Below are positions 38,278 to 45,723 of a DNA stretch of 64,000 nt, piece by piece. Under the pieces are notes generated by a model. It did not search any database. It saw only the letters and a list, made by a program, of their open reading frames with translations, and had not been told where the DNA came from. The stretch comes from Blastocatellia bacterium (lineage in GTDB: Bacteria > Acidobacteriota > Blastocatellia > Chloracidobacteriales > JADJPF01): the NCBI GenBank assembly GCA_016713405.1, contig JADJPF010000013.1, forward strand, positions 62,001 through 126,000, in the 5' to 3' direction. Made by a program: the position numbers and the translations under genes. The first letter of the stretch is position 1. Each line of letters begins with the position of its first letter.

Positions 38278-38547
38278 ATGAATAGCTATAGAATTAACCA
38301 AACCGCTTCACCTTCTATTGAGCCAACTTGCGCTTGTTGTCTACCTGCACAAAGATTAGTGACAACTGGACAACGGGCATACTGTCCACTTACAGAAAGA
38401 ATTTATGATAATGCTGCAAACACTACAAATGCTGCAAACACGACTAGAGAGCCAGAAGTTATAGTAGATTTCTATCCAACACGCCGTCAAAAAGGCGAAG
38501 CAGCACCATTTGCCATTAACCCAGCAGAAGACCGCTTTGGTAAATAA
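38278..38547 (+). CDS. 89-residue Cys-module protein of the ubiquitin-like operon
   Basis: A small protein with one C-x-C-C ... Y-C-P-L-T-E-R-I-Y module (residues about 18-43), clearly related to the two modules of the preceding protein. A tandem AANTTN repeat, a basic stretch (YPTRRQKGE) and the C-terminal tail PAEDRFGK follow. Such a short gene next to E2, JAB and E1 genes would be the natural place for a conjugated modifier, and the JAB peptidase could in principle trim the last Lys to expose a C-terminal Gly. But I see no beta-grasp pattern and no Gly-Gly end. RBS AAGGAG lies 11 nt upstream of the start ATG. Confidence 0.6.
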   Translation: MNSYRINQTASPSIEPTCACCLPAQRLVTTGQRAYCPLTERIYDNAANTTNAANTTREPEVIVDFYPTRRQKGEAAPFAINPAEDRFGK

Positions 38548-38564
38548 CCTAAAAAGGGGAAAAT

Positions 38565-39266
38565 ATGCAGCAAAAAAGAATTTTACCTAACCAGCAAGAA
38601 AAGACTTGGACAATAGATGTTAATGTCTTGCGTGCTAAATTGCCTAATTATAAATGGTTAAGTAACCAAAGGTTTTTAGCTCGTGATATAGAAGAAATGC
38701 AAAAATATCTTCCTCACTGGATTATTACAGTAGGAAAAGGCATAGATTTACTACGTTCTAAATGCTGTTCAGATAATTTAGCTCCAATAGATGGCGAATT
38801 GCGGTGTATTTTATGTAATCGTGTTAGTCAAGAATCACCTAATACATTGCTTTGGCTAGGGTTACTGCCTTTAAGCTTAGAAGGAAGACCAAAAGCATTA
38901 AAGAAAATTGAACAGGCTCAACAAAAGGGCAAATTAAAATATCCAATTATTAGCCCTAACAATAAAAAACATCTATTAGTCCCAATAATGGCTGTTTATC
39001 CTAACAATTGGCCTTACTCACCGCCACAAGTTCATTATGTTGATCGCCAATATTTAGAGGCATTAAAAATTACTGCTGGACATAACACTCATGTTGTAGG
39101 TGAAAGAACAATTTGTCTTTATCACGCAGCACAATGGAACGATAACACAACCATTATGCAGGTAATTGCAAATCGTGTTGCCCCTCATATGCTAGCACTA
39201 CTTAAGCTATCTGATGAGGACAAGAACTTTGAATTCTTTGAAACTAACTATTATGACTATCGCTAA
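38565..39266 (+). CDS. E2 (ubiquitin-conjugating enzyme)-like protein with inserted zinc ribbon
   Basis: A 233-residue protein whose C-terminal part fits the UBC fold: PIMAVYPNNWPYSPPQVHY (strands 3-4 with the YP...PP motif), then HNTHVVGERTICLYHA with the expected active-site Cys184 after G-x-x-T-I, W191, and a helix DNTTIMQVIANRVAPHML. In canonical E2s the order is HPN...G-x-I-C-L...W, so the match in order and spacing is good. An N-terminal extension (residues 1-60) is followed by CC...C-I-L-C (Cys67, 68, 81, 84), which looks like a zinc ribbon. Residues 90-130 (LLWLGLLPL, KKIEQAQQKGKLKYPIIS) are not assigned. It is fifth in the operon, between the Cys-module genes and the JAB gene. Confidence 0.75.
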   Translation: MQQKRILPNQQEKTWTIDVNVLRAKLPNYKWLSNQRFLARDIEEMQKYLPHWIITVGKGIDLLRSKCCSDNLAPIDGELRCILCNRVSQESPNTLLWLGLLPLSLEGRPKALKKIEQAQQKGKLKYPIISPNNKKHLLVPIMAVYPNNWPYSPPQVHYVDRQYLEALKITAGHNTHVVGERTICLYHAAQWNDNTTIMQVIANRVAPHMLALLKLSDEDKNFEFFETNYYDYR

Positions 39267-39303
39267 TTTAGCAAATTAGCAGTTTGGTAGGAGTAAAATA
39301 ATT

Positions 39304-40250
39304 ATGAAGTCACCAAAAGTAATAATTGAACCTACTGTTTGGAAAAATATTACTGCTGAAGTGGCTAAATGGGCAATTAAGGGTAAAGAAAAAAGTTCAT
39401 CTCCTTTAGAATGTGTATTTTATCCATTAACCGCAATTTCTTTACGTAAAGAGCAACCATTAACCCCATTTGATACAATTAATTTAGCAGATATTGAGCA
39501 ATTTTCTATTGGTAGTGTATTTATTCCGCCAGAAAAATACGCTAATTATACAGCTTATTCAGCTAGTTTTTCTTCTGAAAATGAAACAGAAAACACAATG
39601 CAGGAAGTTTTTACTAAAGCAATTGAGCAGGAAATAAAATTACAACCACAGCTTTATTTTCTATGCCCTGGGCATTCTCATCCTTTTGCCGTTGGTACAA
39701 CTTCACCATCTAGCACAGATATTGAACACCATATGCGCCCATATAAGCGAAAAAATGAAGAGCTTTTAGGATTTCGTTTTAGTCTTGCACTAATTATTGT
39801 TCAAGAACCTTCTCAAAATGATGCTGTAGTAAAAAGTGTTTATAATCAATATGCTTGGCGGGCATAAGTTGCTTTGCTTTAGATGAAAATGAGAAAGTCC
39901 AAAACTTAGGTTTTGCCGAAATTGCCAATAGTAATCAATATTTCACACCTTTTTATCAATCCCGACAGGGCAATACTTGGGAAAGTTTGCAAAAAGCTTT
40001 TTTAGCAGATCGACTAATTGAACATGAAAGATGGCCCGGAGGTTGGACATCTTTTTTGATCAAAGATAATCCAGAAAATGCAACTTTAGTAATGCTCCCA
40101 CCAAAATTTCCTAGTCAGCAGGCTATAAAACAATCTATCTCATTAGTTACAAAACAAGTAGGAAAAGCAGAGTTTTGGAATTGTGGACGTGCTTATAAAA
40201 ATTATAACTTAGGAGAAGTTAACAATGCCCGCTATGTTAGACCAAAATAA
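39304..40250 (+). CDS. JAB/MPN (JAMM) metallopeptidase, deubiquitinase-like (apparent frameshift)
   Basis: A zinc isopeptidase-like protein. The JAMM motif is His124-Ser-His126 followed by S-S-T-D139 (GHSHPF...SPSSTDI). A preceding Glu (Glu36 in LECVFY) is a candidate for the catalytic Glu. The spacing to the Asp is two residues longer than in AMSH-type enzymes but within the range of bacterial JAB families. The frame breaks at the GGG at 39860-39862; one extra G restores QYAWRGISCFALDENE and the chain runs on to 40250, about 316 residues. The extra C-terminal domain of 130 residues, with Trp and Pro blocks, is not one I recognise. It overlaps the E1 gene by 26 nt. Confidence 0.75.
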
Positions 40251-41794
40251 CACTTTAGAGCTTTTTTCTAGAATTAAGCCTATTGTTGGAGATGCCCTGT
40301 TTAATAAACAAATAATGTTTGTAGGTGATTTTAAAGATCCGGCTTTGATGGAATATTTTGTTTCCTGTGGTGTTACTAAGTATAGTCAGCTATTTGTTGA
40401 GCAAAAGCTTGATAGTTCAAAAGAGTTATTTTTTAGCACAGCAGAAAAATTATCTGATCGCCTAGAGTTAAATATCCAAACCAAAATTGTTTCTCAGGCA
40501 CAAGAGCAAGATACAGATTTAATAATAGCTACAGGGGACTATCAAACTTATTTACTAGTAAAAAAACTAGTGGTAAAATACCAAAAAACAGCAATTTTTT
40601 ACCTCCTAATTAATAGTAGTGGCTTAGTATTTTTTCTACTACCAAATAGACTAGCTGAATTGCCAAAGTCCTTATTTGACGAAGCATTTAGCCAGCAAGA
40701 TTATGATTTTTTAGCTAAACTTCACTTGAATAATATAATAGCAAATTATGCTAAAGGATTATTATTAGCTAAAACAAAATACATTCGAGAAGATATTGAA
40801 AATATAGTAAATAACCATGAGTGTTTATTAGTAGGACATTTAAGTTGGCCTTGGACAGTGCAAATATTAGAAATAGAAGCTTTACCCAGTTTGCTAAGAA
40901 ATTTATTAGTGCATAAACAAACAATAAATAGCTCTAGTTTAAGAGGGAAAACTTGTTTAATTGTTGGCTTAGGTAGTTTAGGAAGTGTTGTTGCAGAAAA
41001 TTTAGCTCAACTTGGAGCAAATTTAATTTTAGTTGATGGTGAAACAGTAGAAGCAACTAATCCAATCCGTCAAATTTACCGACTAGATCAAGTAGCTATG
41101 CCTAAAGTAGTTGCTTGTGTAAAACAATTAACAAATTGCTTAAAAATAAATGGTGATTTTGATAACGAACAAAAGTTTTTTACCTATGGAAAAGCTATTT
41201 CAGCAGAAAATGATAGTATCTTAGCATTAGAACAGTTAATAGATAAGTATTCTCCAGATATTGCAATTCTTGCTACAGGAACTGCAACAGATCGCATTAT
41301 TTCTCAAACCTTACGAGAAAAAGAAATTCCACAAATAATAGTAAGTTGTTACGCTAGAGCTAGGTTTTTTGAAGCAATTGTTATTGCTAATAAAACGTCG
41401 CCTTGTTTTGGCTGCATTAGAGGACACCTTTATTTAGGTGCAACCAAGTTTCACTCCAGAACAATGCGCTCGCTATGTTAGCTCAGAACATGACTTGATG
41501 GCTGAACCAGCAACTAGAGTTGAGACAAGCCGAGCTTCAGATCTTGCGACACATCTTGCTTGGGGATTGCTAAATTTGGCAGAAACTTCTTGGTTAGAGA
41601 GGGCTTTAGCCACAGATATGACATTTTTCTTAGGTGGTAACACGTCAGAAAAACAAAAAGAGCAATGGGTTTACGATATTAAAATACCTGGGGAAGTAAA
41701 AATTTTTGGCTTAACAGATATTACTGGACGTGGAAATTATATTGAATGTTGGGATTGTGGCCGGAAATTAGATGTAGTAGTAGAAATTTCTTAA
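40225..41794 (+). CDS. E1/ThiF-like activating enzyme with two Rossmann-like halves (apparent frameshift)
   Basis: The C-terminal half is a ThiF/E1 adenylation domain: GLGSLGS (248-254), Asp271 in LILVDGETVEATNP, Arg282 in IRQIYRL, Lys294 in MPKVV, and CFGC (394-397) pairing with a late CWDC as a zinc site. Residues 25-145 look like a degenerate Rossmann domain (IMFVGDFKDPALMEYFVSCGVTKY without the Gly motif, then DTDLIIATG), giving the two-halves layout of eukaryotic E1s. The frame breaks near 41437-41438; one extra G restores YLGVQPSFTPEQCARYVSSEHD. The Cys in EQCARY is a candidate catalytic Cys. GGAG lies 9 nt before the start. It is the last gene of the operon. Confidence 0.8.
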
Positions 41795-41942
41795 ATATTG
41801 CAATGGAAATAACTTAGCTAATAGATATTTTAACTATTTAGTTGGTAAAAAGCAGGTGATTAATGCAAAGATTTACCTAGGTTATTAGCGTAAAAGCTTT
41901 AATGAATCTTTAATGTCAAGTTTATTAGTTATTTACGCCTAT

Positions 41943-41953
41943 AGTGTTATCCT
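41943..41953 (+). promoter_or_regulatory. Shared promoter-like motif AGTGTTATCCT upstream of the LuxR-type gene
   Basis: This 11-mer is also found at 55556-55566, upstream of the ECF sigma gene. Both copies start about 70 nt before the respective start codon. It contains TGTTATCCT, an extended -10-like form. The remaining bases of 41795-42012 are spacer, including a weak TTTGTCA/TGACAAA hairpin (41957-41976). Confidence 0.4.
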
Positions 41954-42012
41954 AGCTTTGTCAGAAAAATGACAAAAAGAGATTTAAGATTTATTGAAGG
42001 AGTTTAAGAATT

Positions 42013-42258
42013 ATGTCAAGAGTAAATTATGGAATATACAATGTAAACCTAACAAATCGTGAACGCGAAGTATTAGAGCTAATTGCCAGCGGTGCAACAA
42101 GTAAAGAAATTGGTACTCGGCTAAACATCAGCCACAAAACAGCAGAAGCACACAGAGAAAACATCAAGAAAAAGTTAGACATTCATACACTTGCAGAATT
42201 AGTTCGTTATGCTGTAGGAGCAGGGCTTGCACAACCAGTTTACCGTGCCAATCAGTAA
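42013..42258 (+). CDS. Stand-alone LuxR-type HTH regulator
   Basis: An 81-residue protein that is almost entirely a GerE/LuxR helix-turn-helix (TNREREVLELIASGATSKEIGTRL, NISHKTAEAHRENIKKKLDI). It lacks a receiver or ligand-binding domain, as in stand-alone GerE-type regulators. DNA binding is expected as a dimer. RBS GAAGGAG is 8 nt upstream. It lies just after the E1 gene on the same strand, but a 218-bp gap with its own promoter-like motif suggests separate transcription. It could regulate the operon or the downstream peptidase gene. Confidence 0.88.
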   Translation: MSRVNYGIYNVNLTNREREVLELIASGATSKEIGTRLNISHKTAEAHRENIKKKLDIHTLAELVRYAVGAGLAQPVYRANQ

Positions 42259-42339
42259 ACACAATTGAGCAACAAGTTATAGATAATTCAACTGTTAGTC
42301 CTCATACTAACCCATATATCGTTATAGTTACTAGGAAAA

Positions 42340-42394
42340 GGACGCTTTAGAAAAAATATTGTAAATATTAAGGAAAACCCTAGCTAAAGCGTCC
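42340..42394. repeat. Perfect 11-bp inverted repeat after the LuxR-type gene
   Basis: GGACGCTTTAG (42340-42350) and CTAAAGCGTCC (42384-42394) are exact complements separated by 33 nt. There is no T run on the plus strand, so it is not a standard terminator. It may be an RNA hairpin, or an operator upstream of the M28 peptidase gene. The remaining gap (42259-42579) holds the promoter listed next. Confidence 0.5.
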
Positions 42395-42487
42395 AAAAAC
42401 CCTATCACAGCAAAATCTACTAAATTAACTTACAAAATTTTCCCAAAAAACATCAGCAAAATTTATCTTTCATCTTCAGACCTAGCA

Positions 42488-42515
42488 TTGACAAGTTTCT
42501 CCTATGAAGTATCAT
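42488..42515 (+). promoter_or_regulatory. Sigma-70-type promoter for the M28 peptidase gene
   Basis: TTGACA (42488-42493), a perfect -35 match, is followed after 16 bp by TATCAT (42510-42515), 5 of 6 to the -10 consensus. The leader to the ATG at 42580 is about 55 nt, with AGGAG just before the start. Confidence 0.6.
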
Positions 42516-42579
42516 CAAAATATTATTTTCTAGTCCTGCAATCATAATAATTTAGATATGTTTTCTAGGAGAAATTTTT

Positions 42580-44460
42580 ATGTCTAATCAGACTTCCTAT
42601 CTTAAGAGATTTTTTTCAAAACGAGTTGCTTTTGTTTGGGTGACAATTCTAGCTATTAGTTTTTGTACTTTAGTTGGTAGTTGGGTAAGTAGTGCAAACA
42701 ATGATGATAAAGGTAATGATAAAGTTGTAGCTAGCACAGTTGCTCCAGTTGTTTCAACAGAGGAAATTAGCAAACATATAAAATATTTAGCTTCAGAGGA
42801 GTTACAAGGCCGACGTTCAGGAACGGTTGGTTGTGAAAAAGCAGCAGATTATATTGTTAGTCAGTATAAGAAATATGGGCTAAAACCTGCTAATGGAGAT
42901 AGCTTTTTCCAAGAATTTGAATTTATTGCAGGTGTAAAACATGGAGAAAAAACTAGCTTAAAAGCTAAAAATGATGCTGGCAGCAGTGATTTTAAGGCAG
43001 GACAAGATTTTCAAGCCTTTAATTTTTCTGCTAGTGGTTTAGCTGATGGTCAAATAGTGTTAGCAGGTTATGGTATTAGCGCACCATCCCTAAATTATGA
43101 TGATTATGCAAAAATAGATGTTAAAGACAAAATTGTTCTCCTACTTCCATTTAGTCCAGATGGTAGCAATATAAATGGAAAATTTGCTGATTATCTATCA
43201 GCTAGACGAAAAGCTTTAACCGCACGTGAAAAAGGTGCTAAAGCTGTAATTTTTATTACTGAAGCTGATAGCTTAAAAGATTCACGTAGTAGAGATGATG
43301 GAAATTATTTGGACTCAGGAATTATTGCTCTAAAAGTCAGTAAAACAACTGCTAATGAGCTATTAAAAACTACAGGTAAAACTTTGGATGAGCTACAAAA
43401 AGTTAGCACTGAAAAAGCTTTAGGAGAAAGCTTAAGCTTAAACACCTATTTAACAATTAATACTGAAGTTATTCGTGAAGTAAAGAAAACTTATAATGTA
43501 GTTGGTTTGTTAGAAGGCACAGATGAAAAGCTAAAACAACAAGGTGTAGTTCTTGGCGCACATTATGATCATTTAGGTATGGGTGGAGCAGAATCTTTGG
43601 CTGCAACTGGTGAAGGAATCCATCATGGCGCAGATGATAACGCTTCAGGTGTTGCAGGACTTTTAGAACTAGCTCGCGTTTTAGGAGAAAGCCGCCAATC
43701 TTTACGTCGTAGCGTTGTTTTTGCTGCTTTTTCTGGTGAAGAATTAGGGTTACTAGGCTCTGCTCACTATGTCAATAAACAGCCCCTTTTCCCACTTAAT
43801 CAAACCGTAGCAATGCTTAATATGGATATGATTGGGCGGATGAAAAGTGATAGTTTAGTGGTTGGCGGAATAGGAACTTCTCCACAATGGAAACCTATGG
43901 TTGAAGAGTTAAACCAAACACGTGGCTTTGTACTTAAATTGCAAGAAGATGGTTATGGGCCAAGTGATCATTCTTCATTTTATGGAAAAGATATTCCTGT
44001 GCTATTTTTCTTTACTGGTGTACACGATGATTATCATAAACCTACAGACACAGCAGATCGAATTAATGTTGTTAGCGAACAAGCAGTAGTAACATTAGTT
44101 AGTGATATTACTAGGAAATTACTTACTCAAAATGAAAAGGTTGAGTTTACACGTGCCAAGGTTGAAGGCGAACGTCGGCAAATGAATAGTAGTTTTAGAG
44201 TTTATGTTGGTTCAGTGCCAGAATATGCTGAAAATCTTGAAGGTGTAAAACTTTCTGGTGTACGTCCGGGTAGTCCAGCAGAAAAAGCAGGCATAAAAAG
44301 TGGGGATGTTATTGTAGGTCTTGCAGGTAAAACAATTAAAAGTGTCTATGACTACACTTATGTTTTACAAGAACTAAAACCTAATGAAACAATAGAAGTA
44401 ATAGTCCTAAGAGATGGACAAAAAGTTACTTTACAACTTACTCCTACCCCAAGACAATAA
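42580..44460 (+). CDS. M28-family zinc aminopeptidase with PA and PDZ domains
   Basis: A 626-residue exported or membrane-anchored peptidase. An N-terminal hydrophobic segment (VAFVWVTILAISFCTLVGSW) is followed by a region with a PA-like insertion (about residues 140-260). The M28 catalytic domain comes next, with zinc ligands in GAHYDHLG, HHGADDNASG, the catalytic Glu in SGEELGLLG, NMDMIGR, and the last His in DDYHKPTDT. The C-terminal 90 residues are a PDZ domain (VRPGSPAEKAGIKSGDVIVGLAGK) that binds peptide C-termini. The protein probably degrades peptides in the periplasm. It has its own promoter and terminator. Confidence 0.93.
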   Translation: MSNQTSYLKRFFSKRVAFVWVTILAISFCTLVGSWVSSANNDDKGNDKVVASTVAPVVSTEEISKHIKYLASEELQGRRSGTVGCEKAADYIVSQYKKYGLKPANGDSFFQEFEFIAGVKHGEKTSLKAKNDAGSSDFKAGQDFQAFNFSASGLADGQIVLAGYGISAPSLNYDDYAKIDVKDKIVLLLPFSPDGSNINGKFADYLSARRKALTAREKGAKAVIFITEADSLKDSRSRDDGNYLDSGIIALKVSKTTANELLKTTGKTLDELQKVSTEKALGESLSLNTYLTINTEVIREVKKTYNVVGLLEGTDEKLKQQGVVLGAHYDHLGMGGAESLAATGEGIHHGADDNASGVAGLLELARVLGESRQSLRRSVVFAAFSGEELGLLGSAHYVNKQPLFPLNQTVAMLNMDMIGRMKSDSLVVGGIGTSPQWKPMVEELNQTRGFVLKLQEDGYGPSDHSSFYGKDIPVLFFFTGVHDDYHKPTDTADRINVVSEQAVVTLVSDITRKLLTQNEKVEFTRAKVEGERRQMNSSFRVYVGSVPEYAENLEGVKLSGVRPGSPAEKAGIKSGDVIVGLAGKTIKSVYDYTYVLQELKPNETIEVIVLRDGQKVTLQLTPTPRQ

Positions 44461-44473
44461 ATAGTTTTCTTTA

Positions 44474-44510
44474 AAGGCAAGGACTAGAAACCTTGCCTTA
44501 ATTTATTATA
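44474..44510 (+). terminator. Terminator after the M28 peptidase gene
   Basis: AAGGCAAGG (44474-44482) and CCTTGCCTT (44491-44499) form a perfect 9-bp stem with an 8-nt loop, followed by AATTTATTAT. It ends just before nuoA. Confidence 0.75.
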
Positions 44511-44517
44511 AAAAGCT

Positions 44518-44934
44518 ATGTTACAAACTTTTTTGCTGCAAGTAGAAAATACGCAACAATTAACATTAGAAGCTAGCCCAATAGTTAATTATCTTCCAAT
44601 TATTTTGCTACTAGTGATCGCTATTGCTTTTCCTGTAATAGCATTAACTGTTTCTAGTTTTTTACGTCGAACAGTTTTTGACACTGCAAAATTAACAGCT
44701 TATGAATGTGGTAATGACCCAATTGGTGATGCTAGGGAACGTTACTCTGTCCGCTATTACTTAATTGCAATGCTTTTTTTGATTTTTGATGTAGAGACAA
44801 TATTTTTATTTCCCTGGGCAATTATTTATGACAAGTTAGCAATTTTTGGTTTGATTGAAATATTAATTTTCTTAGGTATTTTAATTGTAGGTTATTACTA
44901 TGCATGGAAAAAAGGTGCTTTAGAATGGGTGTAA
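44518..44934 (+). CDS. nuoA: NADH-quinone oxidoreductase subunit A
   Basis: A small membrane subunit of respiratory complex I. The 138-residue chain has three transmembrane helices (LPIILLLVIAIAFPVIAL, YYLIAMLFLIFDVETIFLFP, FGLIEILIFLGILIVGYYYAW) and the diagnostic loop AYECGNDPIGDARERYSVRYY. No nuoB or other Nuo gene follows; nuoA stands alone between terminators. No Shine-Dalgarno is visible before the ATG. The stop codon lies inside a terminator hairpin. The remaining complex I genes must be elsewhere. Confidence 0.93.
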   Translation: MLQTFLLQVENTQQLTLEASPIVNYLPIILLLVIAIAFPVIALTVSSFLRRTVFDTAKLTAYECGNDPIGDARERYSVRYYLIAMLFLIFDVETIFLFPWAIIYDKLAIFGLIEILIFLGILIVGYYYAWKKGALEWV

Positions 44935-44950
44935 GCTAAAGCACCTTTTT
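44914..44950 (+). terminator. Terminator overlapping the 3' end of nuoA
   Basis: GGTGCTTTAG (44914-44923), inside the nuoA coding sequence, pairs with CTAAAGCACC (44936-44945), followed by T5. The stem spans the stop codon of the gene, so the last codons double as terminator. Confidence 0.85.
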
Positions 44951-44971
44951 CTTAATAAAATAGCTTTTTTG

Positions 44972-45355
44972 TTAGTAAGATGTCTTATAACGCGCACTAC
45001 CAAAAGCTAAAATAGGGAAGAAGACTATAGGTAATAGTAGTAGTCCTATTCCAAAAAGCGCATCTTTACCAAATTTTTTGGCTAGTTCTATATCCAAAAG
45101 TATAAAAGCAATCGCATTGACAAATGGTAGAAAGAAAAGAACTATCCACCAGATGGGTTTTTCAACTATTTCTAATAAAACAATTAGATTATAGATAGGA
45201 ATAATTGCTGCCCAACCAGGCTTACCTGCTTTGTCAAATATCTTCCACATAGAAGCTATCATTACAACAACTAATGCTAATGCAACTACGGCAAACACTA
45301 ATCCAAATAAACCGGCTATCAATCCGCCAGCTACTGCTCCGCCATCACTTTCCAT
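44972..45355 (-). CDS. DUF5684-like small membrane protein
   Basis: A 127-residue protein with three or four hydrophobic helices. The central block MWKIFDKAGKPGWAAIIPIYNLIVLLEIVEKP is the conserved core of DUF5684 proteins (shown here in parts: KAGKPGW, IPIYN), with a C-terminal LAFGSARYKTS tail. Function is unknown. RBS AAGGAG is just upstream on the minus strand. Confidence 0.75.
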   Translation of the reverse strand: MESDGGAVAGGLIAGLFGLVFAVVALALVVVMIASMWKIFDKAGKPGWAAIIPIYNLIVLLEIVEKPIWWIVLFFLPFVNAIAFILLDIELAKKFGKDALFGIGLLLLPIVFFPILAFGSARYKTSY

Positions 45356-45723
45356 ATAAATACTCCTTTATATAAAGGTTAAAAATTAAAGGTTTAGGAT
45401 GCCAAGAACTGGTTTTGATTTTATTACCTTAGCTAAAAAAAAGAAACACATTATTTATAAGATAATTTTTCTAGGAAGTTAGCTGAAGATATAAACTGCT
45501 TATTTTAGAATAGTTTCTTTGGATATTTTAGATTTAATAATTTTGCTGTAAAGAATATTTAAGTTTATTATATTAGAAACAAAAACAAAGTGATCTCAAA
45601 TACTTAGCAAAAAATATTTGTTTTAGATCTCCAACTTTTCTAGGTTGCCTTTTTGCTAGTTGGCTGCTAAGTTTAAGCTATATAAACCTAATTTTTGCAT
45701 ATTGGTGAGAGGAGGTAAAAGAC
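45356..45723. other. Divergent intergenic region (368 bp)
   Basis: AT-rich spacer between divergent genes. A purine-rich GGAGG (around 45711-45715) precedes the TTG start of the next gene. No convincing ORF or RNA element is visible. Confidence 0.5.

Noticed and set aside
35000..41794. Reading the operon as a CBASS type II system
   Set aside because: No CD-NTase cyclase or effector gene is present; the genes also differ from Cap2 and Cap3 by being separate and carrying zinc ribbons.
35000..41794. Assigning the operon to the Bil antiphage system
   Set aside because: No BilA-like tandem ubiquitin fold is visible and extra Hsp70 and isochorismatase-fold genes are present.
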